DNA of 64,000 nucleotides from Micromonospora zingiberis (GTDB lineage: Bacteria > Actinomycetota > Actinomycetes > Mycobacteriales > Micromonosporaceae). The position numbers were made by a program, and so were the translations under genes. Shown here piece by piece: positions 49,801 through 58,307 of the stretch. The DNA lies in NCBI RefSeq assembly GCF_004331455.1, contig NZ_SJJR01000001.1:186001-250000 (forward strand). Reading direction: 5' to 3'. The notes beneath the pieces were generated by a model. The model had not been told where the DNA came from. It was given only the letters and a program-made list of their open reading frames with translations, and ran no database searches. The number at the start of each line of letters is the position of its first letter. Position 1 is the first letter of the stretch.

Positions 49801-51486
49801 TCAGAGGTAACGACCCGCCTCGTCGAGGAAGTGCTGCGCGTACCCCTCCGCCGGGATGTCGCCGAGGTAGTACTTCTTCAGGTCGTGCCGGGTCGCCGCG
49901 AGCGGATCGCTGCCCAACAGGTCGTCCAGGACCAGGTCGAGATTCGCCACCCGACCGCTGTGCGCGTCGATCACATACGACGCCCGGGCCAGCGGGAAGG
50001 CGTCCGTGAACCGGTCCCCCGGCGTCGAGACCGCGACCATGGCGAACGGCTTCTCCGAGAACAGGTAGTCGGCCACCACACTGGACACGTCCGACACCAT
50101 CGCGTCCGAGGCGTTGAAGCAGTCCACCACCGACATCTTCGTCTCGGCCTCGGGGCCGAACACGTGCGGCCGACCGTTGGCCCGGCGGTCCTCGGCGAGC
50201 AGCGTCTTGATCCGCTCGGACTCCTGCAACAACGCCGCCGAGCGCATCGTGTACGGATGCGGCCGGAAGACGATGCTGCATCCCCGGGCCACCAACGCCT
50301 TGATGATGTCGTAGCCGACGTGCAGCGACGAGTAGTTCGAGTCGGCGTAGAAGCCGGCCCAGGTCGGGGCGTACAGGACCCGGGGAGCGGTGATCGAGGC
50401 GATCGGCGTGGTGGCGATGGCGACGTTCTCCACCTGCGGACGACCCACGATGCTGAACATCTCCGCCGGCATGCGCACGCCGTTGGCCGCGAACCGGTCG
50501 ACCGCGGCCTGGCCGGCGACGAAGTTCTTGTCGTACATCCGGAAGACCGGGTTGTGGCTCGGCACCTTGTCGCTGTCGCCGTGGTTGAGCTGGATGTGCG
50601 TCAGGTTCGTGTACCGGACGAGGTGGTTGTTCCTCGTCGCGGTGTTCACGTAGAAGGCCGCCCGCAGCGACGGGACGATGACGTCGTCGAGCTGGGTCAA
50701 CCCCGTCCGCAGCACCACCGGCGCCGTGGTCAGGCGCACCACCTCGTTGAAGTTGGCCTCGGAACGCACCAGCACGAAGTACTTCTTGCCGAGCCGCTCC
50801 AGATAGGGCAGCCACATCGCGACCTGGTACGCGGTCCCGGCCGGTGCCTCCCAGTGCAGCAGGAAGGCCGGCTCGTAGGCGGCCAGCGCCGCGTTCAGCC
50901 TCGTCTCGCTGGCGTGCCGGGCCTGTACCCGGGTCACCGCCTGCCAGCCGGTGAACGCCAGCAGCGCGAGCGCCGCGGCCGACACCACCAGCGCGACCAC
51001 CCCGGGGGCGCCGAGGAACGCGCAACCGAGCGCGACCACCACCGCGACGCCGTTGACCAGCACCGCCCGGCTGGTGTTGGGGCGCAGGTTGGGCCGCAGG
51101 CCGCTGCCGCGCAGGTTCGCCGAGACCGGATAGACCGAGCGGGAGGTGGCCGACACCGCCGGCTCGGCGAGGATCGCCAGGGCAGCACCACCGACACCCA
51201 GCGCCAGGGCGACGTCTTGCCCGCTGTGCACCACGCCGAGCAGGTAGGCGCAGGCCAGCAGGAGCAGGCGGGTCACCACGGTCGACCCGGAGGGAACCGA
51301 GCCGCCGCGCAGTGCGTTACGCCAGGTGTAGCCGAGCAGACCGACCGCGACCAGGGCCGGGGCCAGCGCCCACAGCGGGGAGGCCGCCACCGCCGCCAGC
51401 AGCAGGGCGATCAGCGCCGCCACCTCGGCCGACAGGGTGGGTAGCCGGCCCGCCAGCCACCCACGCAGTCCGGACTTGCCGGTCAC
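49801..51486 (-). CDS. CDP-glycerol glycerophosphotransferase family protein
   Basis: A 561-aa teichoic-acid-type polymerase. The N-terminal 160 residues contain about five membrane helices. The C-terminal half is the GT-B-like TagB/TagF domain with FRPHPYTMRS, the family block MVSDVSSVVADYLFSEKPFA, and ELERLGKK-type upstream sequence (YLERLGKKYFVLVRSE). It adds polyol-phosphate to a lipid-linked acceptor at the inner membrane face. GTG 51486 overlaps the stop of the pyruvyl transferase gene by four bases, so both probably build one surface polymer. Confidence 0.82.
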   Translation of the reverse strand: MTGKSGLRGWLAGRLPTLSAEVAALIALLLAAVAASPLWALAPALVAVGLLGYTWRNALRGGSVPSGSTVVTRLLLLACAYLLGVVHSGQDVALALGVGGAALAILAEPAVSATSRSVYPVSANLRGSGLRPNLRPNTSRAVLVNGVAVVVALGCAFLGAPGVVALVVSAAALALLAFTGWQAVTRVQARHASETRLNAALAAYEPAFLLHWEAPAGTAYQVAMWLPYLERLGKKYFVLVRSEANFNEVVRLTTAPVVLRTGLTQLDDVIVPSLRAAFYVNTATRNNHLVRYTNLTHIQLNHGDSDKVPSHNPVFRMYDKNFVAGQAAVDRFAANGVRMPAEMFSIVGRPQVENVAIATTPIASITAPRVLYAPTWAGFYADSNYSSLHVGYDIIKALVARGCSIVFRPHPYTMRSAALLQESERIKTLLAEDRRANGRPHVFGPEAETKMSVVDCFNASDAMVSDVSSVVADYLFSEKPFAMVAVSTPGDRFTDAFPLARASYVIDAHSGRVANLDLVLDDLLGSDPLAATRHDLKKYYLGDIPAEGYAQHFLDEAGRYL

Positions 51487-52937
51487 CGCCCAGCGCCCGT
51501 CGACGTACCGTTCATCCGCAGCACCCGGCTGACCCGGCCACGCCAGCTCGCCAGGAAGTTCTGCTGCACCTTCAATTCCTTCTCCAACTGGGTTACCCGC
51601 TCCTCGAGTGACTTGTATCCGCGGGGCTCGCGGAAGGGGGGTTCGAAGTCATAGGCAGGTCGGGCCAGGTCGCCGTCGTGGCCCTGCCGCAGCCAGCGCA
51701 GGCGCGACATGATCTGCCGCCGCCCGACGGTGTCCGAGGCCATCAGGGTGTGCACCGGGCCGGGGAACTTGGCGGCGGCGAGCGCCTTGTCGTAGGCGGG
51801 GTTCTCCTTGCCCGGCTGGAACACGTGCTCAAGGTCGTTGTGCTCGAGGAACCGCAGGTAGGTCTCGAAGGTCGGGGCCTGCCGCGGCGCGAAGGTGTCG
51901 AAGTCGGCTTCCTGGTAGAGCTGCTGCGCGTCGACATCCGGCGGCAGGTCCGCGTAGAGGCGGTAGGGGATGCCGTGGTACTCGGCGAGTTCGACCGTCC
52001 GCGAGTCGTGGGCCAGCACGACCGCCGGCGTGCCGGCCAGCACGGCGGCGACGTTGCCGTGGATGCGGGTGCCGAAGGCGAAGTGCTGCTCGGCCATGAA
52101 CTCGACCCAGGTCGAGGTGTCCACGAAGAAGCGCATCCGGTCGTTCTCGTACAACGGGTGGTCGGTGTGGATCGGCATCCGCTTGTTGCCGACCTTGGCC
52201 GGGTTCTCGCCCCAGAGCATGAGGGCGAGCCGGTGGTGCTGCTGCGGCACGATCACGCTGTTGGGGTAGCGGTTGGTGTTCGCCTCGACCAGCCGGTCGA
52301 CCCCCTTGACCTTCGGGGTGTACGAGATCGCCAGTGGACTGTCGTAGCTGAGCCGGTCGACCTTGCGTACCAGCGGCCCGAGCGGCCCGTTGCCGAACAT
52401 CGACGGGCAGCCGATCACGCGTACGTGCTCGTCACCGAAGCCCAGGTACTTCAACATCCGGGCGGTGTACTCGCCGCGCACGCCGATCGAGGCGGAGCGG
52501 TCCAGCACCGCGCGGGTGAACCGGGTGACGATGCGCTTGTACTCGTCGGGGAGGGTGTCGAAGTCGGTGCCGTACGGCAGCTGGGCGCCGATGCCGACCA
52601 CCGTGACCGGGATGGTCAGCTTCTCGATGACCTTGGCGAGCCGTTCCAGATGCGGCAGGAACGTGTCCCGGTAGGAATTCGCCATCGGCAGGACGAACCG
52701 GTCGAACTCCTCGTTCGTCCGGTCGATGTACCGGCCCAGGTGCACCGGGCGTTCGTGCACGTACGAGTTGGCGACCAACTCGGCGTCGGGCACGCTCAGC
52801 GCCCGGAAGACGGCGCTGTAGAACAGCATGTTCCCGGAGTTCGACCCGAACACACCCAGCCGCGAGGTGGCCAGACTCTGCTCGTGGGACAGCACGGTTG
52901 CCGGGTGCTTGCCGGCGCGAACGAGAATGCGCGTCAT
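51483..52937 (-). CDS. Polysaccharide pyruvyl transferase family protein
   Basis: A 484-aa CsaB-type enzyme that adds pyruvyl ketals to cell-wall polysaccharides. The N-terminal block LGVFGSNSGNMLFYSAVF fits the family start; FGTRIHGNVAAVLAGTPAVV with its RIHG motif is the strongest signature. A C-terminal coiled stretch (about residues 440-465) contains KSLEERVTQLEKELKVQQN. ATG 52937 has GGAG seven bases upstream and overlaps the stop of an 18-codon leader ORF. It is transcribed with the CDP-glycerol transferase. Confidence 0.82.
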   Translation of the reverse strand: MTRILVRAGKHPATVLSHEQSLATSRLGVFGSNSGNMLFYSAVFRALSVPDAELVANSYVHERPVHLGRYIDRTNEEFDRFVLPMANSYRDTFLPHLERLAKVIEKLTIPVTVVGIGAQLPYGTDFDTLPDEYKRIVTRFTRAVLDRSASIGVRGEYTARMLKYLGFGDEHVRVIGCPSMFGNGPLGPLVRKVDRLSYDSPLAISYTPKVKGVDRLVEANTNRYPNSVIVPQQHHRLALMLWGENPAKVGNKRMPIHTDHPLYENDRMRFFVDTSTWVEFMAEQHFAFGTRIHGNVAAVLAGTPAVVLAHDSRTVELAEYHGIPYRLYADLPPDVDAQQLYQEADFDTFAPRQAPTFETYLRFLEHNDLEHVFQPGKENPAYDKALAAAKFPGPVHTLMASDTVGRRQIMSRLRWLRQGHDGDLARPAYDFEPPFREPRGYKSLEERVTQLEKELKVQQNFLASWRGRVSRVLRMNGTSTGAGR

Positions 52938-52990
52938 GAGCGGACTCCGCACACCGTGTGGCTGAACCTCGACCGTAGCGGTCGGAACAT
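52934..52990 (-). CDS. Candidate 18-aa leader ORF before pyruvyl transferase gene
   Basis: ATG 52990 has a good Shine-Dalgarno (AGGGGAGG, 52996-53003) five bases upstream. The frame reads 18 codons, contains HTVC, and stops with TGA overlapping the ATG of the pyruvyl transferase gene. Length, overlap and the GGAG-N3-GCTCATGA junction match the leader ORF at 2252-2308. Translation is inferred. Confidence 0.4.
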   Translation of the reverse strand: MFRPLRSRFSHTVCGVRS

Positions 52991-53227
52991 CTCATCCTCC
53001 CCTTGACGACACGCCGAGCGACCCGCTGTCGAGGCACCATTCAGGTGACACCGGGCGGCCGCCGCCGCTCATGATCGGGTCTCACTTCCGCAGAATCAGG
53101 GATGGATCCTAGCTCCGCATCCGGGGAGTCGACCGCACCGGGGGTCGGGTGTTCTCGATCATCTCGACCCATTTGGCACAATCTCCTCGGCTCGCGGCCG
53201 AGCCCGCTTCGTCCCCGACGTCGGATC
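52991..53227. other. Gene-poor leader and promoter region
   Basis: Together with the leader ORF this makes the gap of about 325 bases between two same-strand genes. No gene of normal composition is seen. A minus-strand -10-like TAGGAT lies at 53106-53111, and the purine-rich ribosome site of the leader ORF is at 52996-53003. Sequence around 53150-53200 is slightly AT-richer. Confidence 0.4.
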
Positions 53228-53245
53228 GGGGCGGCCGGCCGCCCC
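53228..53245 (-). terminator. Terminator after the Lrp-type gene
   Basis: GGGGCGGCCGGCCGCCCC is an 18-bp perfect palindrome lying 17 bases beyond the Lrp gene stop. Confidence 0.6.
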
Positions 53246-53262
53246 GGGGCCGCCGAACCCGG

Positions 53263-53760
53263 CTACGAGCCGGGCGACTCGGCCGGGACGCCACGCTGCC
53301 GGAGCTGGTCCGCCGGCTGCGCCACCTTCGGGGGACGGTGCTCGTAGGGGGTGGAGAGCACCACCGTGGTCCTGGTGGTGACGTTGGCCGAGGTGCGGAT
53401 CTCCTGGAGCACCCGCTCCAGGTCGGCCGGGCCGGCCACCCGCACCAACAGCAGGTAGAAGTCCTCCCCCGCGACCGAGTAGCACGAGTCGATCTCGGGC
53501 AGATGAGCGAGCCGTTCCGGCGCGTCGTCGGGCTGCGAGGGGTCGAAGGGCCGGATCGCCACGAAGGCGGTCAACGGCAGGTCGAGCGACTCGAAGGAGA
53601 CCCGCGCCGCATAGCCCTTGACGACCCCGCGCTGCTCCAGCCGGCGTACCCGCTGATGCACCGCCGAGACCGACAGGCCAACCTTCTCCGCGAGGTCCGT
53701 GTACGACAGCCGACCATCGACGGTCAGTGCCGCGACGATGGCCCGATCGATCTCCTCCAC
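53263..53760 (-). CDS. Lrp/AsnC family transcriptional regulator
   Basis: A 165-aa regulator. The N-terminal HTH (about residues 2-50) includes LSYTDLAEKVGLSVSAVHQR, and the RAM ligand domain (about 65-145) includes EIDSCYSVAGEDFYLLLVRV. GTG 53760 was chosen because a GGTAGG site is reasonably placed; TTG 53769 lies too close to it. The C-terminus has an extra basic tail. It is upstream of the surface-polymer genes and downstream of the acyl-CoA dehydrogenase, each with its own terminator, so its targets may be elsewhere, for example amino-acid metabolism. Confidence 0.87.
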   Translation of the reverse strand: MEEIDRAIVAALTVDGRLSYTDLAEKVGLSVSAVHQRVRRLEQRGVVKGYAARVSFESLDLPLTAFVAIRPFDPSQPDDAPERLAHLPEIDSCYSVAGEDFYLLLVRVAGPADLERVLQEIRTSANVTTRTTVVLSTPYEHRPPKVAQPADQLRQRGVPAESPGS

Positions 53761-53849
53761 GGCGTGCAACCTACCGGGAAAGCGCCCGATGTGCGACGTA
53801 CCGGCCCGGCGAATCTCGCGCTCGGCGATGAGTCGACTCCGCCTGGTAC

Positions 53850-53881
53850 GGCCGGCACCGCCCGGTGGGTCGGTGCCGGCC
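53850..53881 (-). terminator. Terminator after acyl-CoA dehydrogenase gene
   Basis: GGCCGGCACCG (53850-53860) and CGGTGCCGGCC (53871-53881) form an 11-bp perfect stem with a ten-base loop, nine bases beyond the dehydrogenase stop. Confidence 0.7.
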
Positions 53882-53890
53882 GGCCCCGGA

Positions 53891-55033
53891 TCAGCCCTTG
53901 GCCAGGGACCGGGAGATCACCAGCCGTTGAATCTGGTTGGTGCCCTCGACGATCTGCAGCACCTTGGCCTCCCGCATGTAGCGTTCCACCGGGTGGTCGG
54001 CCACGTAACCGGCGCCGCCGAGCACCTGCACGGCGTCCGTGGTCACCCGCATCGCCATGTCGGTGGCGAACAGCTTCGCCTTCGCCGCCTCGATCGAGTA
54101 CGGCCGGCCGGCGTCGCGCAGCCGCGCCGCGGCCAGCGTCAGCGCCCGGGCGGCGGAGATCTGGGTGGCCAGGTCGGCCAGGATGAACCCGAGGCCCTGG
54201 AAGTCGATGATCGAACGGCCGAACTGCTGGCGCTGGCGGGCGTAGTCCACCGCGTAGTCCAACGCCGCCTGGGCCAGCCCCACCGCGCAGGCGGCGATGC
54301 CGAGCCGGCCGGAGTCCAGCGCGGACATGGCGATGGTGAAGCCGTTGCCCTCGCCGCCGACCAGCCGGTCGGCCGGCACCCGGGCGTCGTCGAAGACGAG
54401 CTGTGCCACCGGGGAGGAACGCAGGCCCATGGTGCGCTCGGCGACCTGCGGCGCGATGCCCGCCGTCGTCCGGTCGGCGAGCAGGCAGGAGATGCCGCGC
54501 GGGCCGGGACCGCCGGTGCGGCAGAAGATGTTGTAGAAGTCGGCCACCTGGGCGTGGGTGATCCACGCCTTGGTGCCGGTGACCACGTACTCGTCGCCCG
54601 CGCGGACCGCCTTCGTGGTCAGCGCCGCGGCGTCCGAGCCACCCTGCGGCTCGGAGAGGCAGTACGCCCCCAGCAGCTCGCCGCCGATCATGTCCGGCAG
54701 CAGCTTGCGTTGTTCGTCGGTGCCGAACGCGGCGACCGGGTAGCAGGACAGGGTGTGCACGCTGACCGCCTCGGCAACGGCGAGCCAGCGGCTGGCCAGG
54801 ATCTCCAGCACCTGGAGATAGACCTCGTACGGCTGGGCCGCACCGCCGTGCTCCTCGGCGTACGGCAGCCCCAGCAGACCGGCCCGGCCCAGGGTGCGCA
54901 GCACCTCCCGGGGAAACTCGGCGCGCTGTTCGTACTCGGTCACCTTCGGCGCGAGTTCCCGGTCGGCGAGTTCGGTGGCCAGCTCCAGCAGGTCGTGGGC
55001 CTCGTCGGTGGGCAGGATCCGGTCGACAGTCAT
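53891..55033 (-). CDS. Acyl-CoA dehydrogenase
   Basis: A 380-aa flavoenzyme introducing a double bond into an acyl-CoA. Motifs are AYCLSEPQGGSDAAAL (FAD/substrate), VTGTKAWITHA, and the C-terminal VEGTNQIQRLVISR holding the likely catalytic Glu. YVADHPVERYMREAKV is a typical block. The overall pattern resembles short/branched-chain enzymes. ATG 55033 overlaps the M24 peptidase stop by four bases, an unusual partner. Crotonyl-CoA-type products from the lysine pathway are a related metabolic class but no direct link is shown. Confidence 0.9.
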   Translation of the reverse strand: MTVDRILPTDEAHDLLELATELADRELAPKVTEYEQRAEFPREVLRTLGRAGLLGLPYAEEHGGAAQPYEVYLQVLEILASRWLAVAEAVSVHTLSCYPVAAFGTDEQRKLLPDMIGGELLGAYCLSEPQGGSDAAALTTKAVRAGDEYVVTGTKAWITHAQVADFYNIFCRTGGPGPRGISCLLADRTTAGIAPQVAERTMGLRSSPVAQLVFDDARVPADRLVGGEGNGFTIAMSALDSGRLGIAACAVGLAQAALDYAVDYARQRQQFGRSIIDFQGLGFILADLATQISAARALTLAAARLRDAGRPYSIEAAKAKLFATDMAMRVTTDAVQVLGGAGYVADHPVERYMREAKVLQIVEGTNQIQRLVISRSLAKG

Positions 55034-56145
55034 AGTGCGATGAGCTCCGTGGGGGTGGTGTTGAGCCGTCGTACGCCGTCGGTGGTGCAGACGACGATGT
55101 CCTCGATCCGGGCACCGTGCCGCCCGGCCAGGTAGATGCCCGGTTCGACGGAGAACGCCATCCCCGCCGCCAGTGGGCGGTCGTTGCCGGCCACCACGTA
55201 CGGCTCCTCGTGGCCGTCCAGGCCGATGCCGTGGCCGGTGCGGTGCAGGAAGGCGTCGCCGTAGCCGGCGGCGGCGATCGGCTCGCGGGCGGCGGCGTCG
55301 ACCGCCTCGGCGCGTACGCCCGGGCGGACCGCCGCCACGGCGGCGCGCTGCGCGGCGTGCAGCACCGCGTAGTAGTCGCCGAACTCGGCCGGCGGCCGGC
55401 CGCCCACGGAGTACGTGCGGGTGCAGTCGGAGCGGTAACCCGAGGGCATGGTGCCGCCGATGTCCACCACCACCGGCTCGCCCGCGCCGATCGGCCGATC
55501 CGAGGTGCCGTGGTGTGGGCTGGCCCCGTTCGGGCCGGCGGCGACGATGACGAAGTCGACCGTGACGTGCCCGGCGGCGCGGATCGCGGCGGCGATGTCG
55601 GCGGCCACCTCGATTTCGGTACGCCCCGGCCGCAGCCACTCACCCATCCGGGCGTGCACGGCGTCGATCGCCGCGCCGGCCTCGGCGAGCGCGGCGATCT
55701 CCGCGGCCGACTTGTGGATCCGCAGTTCCCGCAGCACCTCCGAGGCGAGTCGCTGCCGGGCACCGGGCAACGCCGCGCGCAGTGCGAGGACCTGCTCGGC
55801 CCACATCCGGTCGGCCAGGCCCACCGCGTCGGCCGGCCCGTCGAACGCCGCCGCCACCAGCGGGTACGGGTCGGTGCCGTCGGCGTGGTCGACGATGCGT
55901 ACACCGGTGGCCGGCGCCGGGGACGCCTCGGCCGCCGGCCGTTCCAGGGTCGGCACGATCAGGGTCGGCGTACCCTCGGCGGGCAGCACCAACAGGGTCA
56001 GCCGTTCACCGGCGTGGGCGTCGTAGCCGGTCAGGTAGCGCAGGTCGGAGCCGGGGCTGAGCAGCAGCGCGTCCAGGCCCGCGGCGGCGGTGGCGCGCTG
56101 CGCGGCGACCAGCCGCTGCGGCGGGTACAGTTCCTCGGATCCCAC
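55030..56145 (-). CDS. M24 family metallopeptidase (Xaa-Pro peptidase-like)
   Basis: A 371-aa pita-bread-fold peptidase of normal length. All five metal ligands are in place: Asp in VVVDIGGTM, Asp in SDCTRTY, His in RTGHGIGLDGH, Glu in FSVEPGIY and Glu in ARIEDIVV. The N-terminal creatinase-like domain (about 1-130) contains YLTGYDAHAGER. It probably removes N-terminal residues before proline. GTG 56145 is the first start after the GlxA-type gene's terminal region. It is co-transcribed with the acyl-CoA dehydrogenase. Confidence 0.9.
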   Translation of the reverse strand: MGSEELYPPQRLVAAQRATAAAGLDALLLSPGSDLRYLTGYDAHAGERLTLLVLPAEGTPTLIVPTLERPAAEASPAPATGVRIVDHADGTDPYPLVAAAFDGPADAVGLADRMWAEQVLALRAALPGARQRLASEVLRELRIHKSAAEIAALAEAGAAIDAVHARMGEWLRPGRTEIEVAADIAAAIRAAGHVTVDFVIVAAGPNGASPHHGTSDRPIGAGEPVVVDIGGTMPSGYRSDCTRTYSVGGRPPAEFGDYYAVLHAAQRAAVAAVRPGVRAEAVDAAAREPIAAAGYGDAFLHRTGHGIGLDGHEEPYVVAGNDRPLAAGMAFSVEPGIYLAGRHGARIEDIVVCTTDGVRRLNTTPTELIAL

Positions 56146-56212
56146 CCCGACAGCTTAACGGTCGTTTGGGTGCGGTGGTACGGACGGGCCGGCCTTCTCC
56201 GGCCCAGACCGG

Positions 56213-57262
56213 TCAGGGAAACTGGTCGGAGCGGTCCAGCGCCGAGGTGTGGAAACGACGGCGGTAGTCCGTCGGGGTGACGCCGACGACGCGGACGAAG
56301 GCGCGACGCATCGTTTCGGCCGAGCCGAAGCCGCATCGGCGGGCGATGGTGGCGACGCCGTCGCCGCCGGACTCGAGCAACGTCCGGGCTTCGCGCACCC
56401 GTACCTGCTCGACGTAGCGGGCCGGGCTGGTCTCCAGCTCCCGACGGAACAGGCGGGTCAGCTGACGCTCGCTCACCGCGACGCGGTGCGCCATCTCGGC
56501 CAGCCGATGATCCGCCGCGGGGCGCCTCCGGATGTCGTCGAGCACGCGGCGCAGGGTCGGATCGCGCGGTGTGAACCGGTCGGCCGCGGTGTCGAACTGG
56601 GCCTGGCCGCCGGGACGCGCAAGGAAGACGAGCAGGTTCATGGCGACCACCCGGGCCCGGTCGGCGCCGAGGTCCTCGGCGACCAGCGCCAGCGCGAGGT
56701 CGATGCCGGCGGTCACCCCGGCGGAGGTGAGGACCGGGCCATCGCGTACCCAGATGGCGTCGGGCTGCACCGCGACGAGGGGGAACCGGGTCGCGAGGTC
56801 GCCGCAGACGGCCCAGTGGGTGGTGGCCCGCCGACCGTCCAGGAACCCCGCCCGAGCCAGCAGCAGCGCACCGGTACAGATCGACGCCACCCGCCGCGCC
56901 CGGCCACCGATCCGCCGCACCTCGGCGACGAGGCCGTCCGGCGGCCGGCGGCCGGAGTTCGGCGAGTATCCGGCGACCAGCACCGTGTCCACGTCACCAC
57001 CGACGTCCGCCAACGCCAGGCCGACATCCAGCCGTAATCCGACGTCGGTGTGGACGGCCCGACCGTCCGACGACGCGAGCCGGATCCGGTAGGCGCCGGT
57101 GCAGTGGAGCACCTGCAACGGTCCGGCCAGGTCCATCAGGACCACCCCGTCGTACACGACCAGGACGACATCACGGACTGCGTCTGCCACCACGACGACG
57201 CAGTCTGCCCGGGCCGCTCCTCGCGCGTCCGGAGCGGCCCCCGAACCGGTACGGGAAACCAC
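56213..57262 (-). CDS. GlxA family AraC-type regulator with DJ-1/PfpI domain
   Basis: Up to 349 aa. An N-terminal DJ-1/PfpI-like domain carries VASICTGALLLARAG with the nucleophile-elbow cysteine; the C-terminal AraC domain has two helix-turn-helices ending RRCGFGSAETMRRAFVRVVG. The exact start is unsure: GTG 57262 lacks a good SD and an internal GTG near 57193 would still encode the full domains. It is divergent from a secreted DJ-1/PfpI protein whose core resembles its own sensor domain, suggesting ligand or gene duplication. Confidence 0.82.
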   Translation of the reverse strand: MVSRTGSGAAPDARGAARADCVVVVADAVRDVVLVVYDGVVLMDLAGPLQVLHCTGAYRIRLASSDGRAVHTDVGLRLDVGLALADVGGDVDTVLVAGYSPNSGRRPPDGLVAEVRRIGGRARRVASICTGALLLARAGFLDGRRATTHWAVCGDLATRFPLVAVQPDAIWVRDGPVLTSAGVTAGIDLALALVAEDLGADRARVVAMNLLVFLARPGGQAQFDTAADRFTPRDPTLRRVLDDIRRRPAADHRLAEMAHRVAVSERQLTRLFRRELETSPARYVEQVRVREARTLLESGGDGVATIARRCGFGSAETMRRAFVRVVGVTPTDYRRRFHTSALDRSDQFP

Positions 57263-57344
57263 GGATCCGGACCCGTACGCCTCGGATCCGGACCGACCGC
57301 CAGCCGGCCGGAACCGGCACCGCGACCCCGGCGACCGCTACGAC

Positions 57345-58115
57345 ATGACACGTCACTCCCCGCCCTTCGCGGCCGTCTCACGGCGTACCGCCCTCGGTGC
57401 CGGTCTCGTCGTCGGCGCCGCCGCGCTCGCCGGCGCCCCACCGGCCACCGCCGCCGCGCACGGCAGAACTTTCGACCGAACCCCCGCCACGACCTGGTCA
57501 CCGACCCGCCCGCTGCGCGTGCAGGTCGTCATGTTCGACGGCATCGAGGAGCAGGACTTCATCGGGCCGTACGAGGTGCTGACCATCGCCCGCAACGCCG
57601 CCCGCGCCCCCCTGACCATCGACTACGTCACCGCCGACCGCCCCCGCACGGTCACCGCCGGCGGCGACACCAGGGTCAAGGTCGGCAAGGGATGGTCACC
57701 CCGGCAAGCCGACCTCCTGATCGTGCCGGGCAGCGGCTTCACCGGACCGGACCGGCCCGGCGTCGAACTGGAGATCAACAAGGGTCACCTACCGAGGAAG
57801 ATCGCCAGCGCGCCGCGCGACGGGCTGGTGATCGCCTCGGTCTGCACCGGCGCGCTGCTGCTCGGCGCCGCCGGACTGACCCGGGGCCGTCCGTGCATCA
57901 CCCACCACATGGTCAAGGACAAGCTCGCCGCGTACGGCGGCATCGTCACCGGGGCCCGCGTGGTCGACGACGGCGACCTGGTCACCTGCGGCGGGGTGAC
58001 CTCCGGCCTCGACCTGGGGCTACACCTCGTGCGCCGCGAGTTCGGCGCGGACGCCGCCGACCTGGTGACGCGGATCCTCGAATACGAGCCCCAGGGCACC
58101 GTCTGGACCCGCTGA
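57345..58115 (+). CDS. Tat-exported DJ-1/PfpI family protein
   Basis: A 256-aa protein. The N-terminus has a twin-arginine motif SRRTALGAG followed by a hydrophobic run and AAAHG, a probable Tat signal of about 38 residues. The mature domain is DJ-1/PfpI-like with nucleophile cysteine in ASVCTGALLLG and GGVTSGLDLGLHLV. Family members include isonitrile hydratases, glyoxalases and chaperones; the reaction here is unknown. ATG 57345 was chosen because it begins the Tat signal. Export of a folded member is uncommon. It is divergent from the GlxA-type regulator. Confidence 0.75.
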   Translation: MTRHSPPFAAVSRRTALGAGLVVGAAALAGAPPATAAAHGRTFDRTPATTWSPTRPLRVQVVMFDGIEEQDFIGPYEVLTIARNAARAPLTIDYVTADRPRTVTAGGDTRVKVGKGWSPRQADLLIVPGSGFTGPDRPGVELEINKGHLPRKIASAPRDGLVIASVCTGALLLGAAGLTRGRPCITHHMVKDKLAAYGGIVTGARVVDDGDLVTCGGVTSGLDLGLHLVRREFGADAADLVTRILEYEPQGTVWTR

Positions 58116-58307
58116 CTCCCGCATCGCCGCAGGATCGGCGCCACGGCGCCCAGCACCCGGACGGGGCGGGCCGGCGCGTTCTCCGGGACACCGAGACCCA
58201 GGGGGCGCGCCGGCCGACGGTTGCCAACCCGCTCCGACCCAAGCCGCCGCTCGTGGGCGTCGTGCCGGTCGCGGCGAACGTCGGTGGGGTGTGCCAGGCT
58301 GTCGGAC

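Noticed and set aside
58116..58307. Small gene between the DJ-1 protein and the exonuclease
   Set aside because: Only short frames without ribosome sites or recognisable composition are present.
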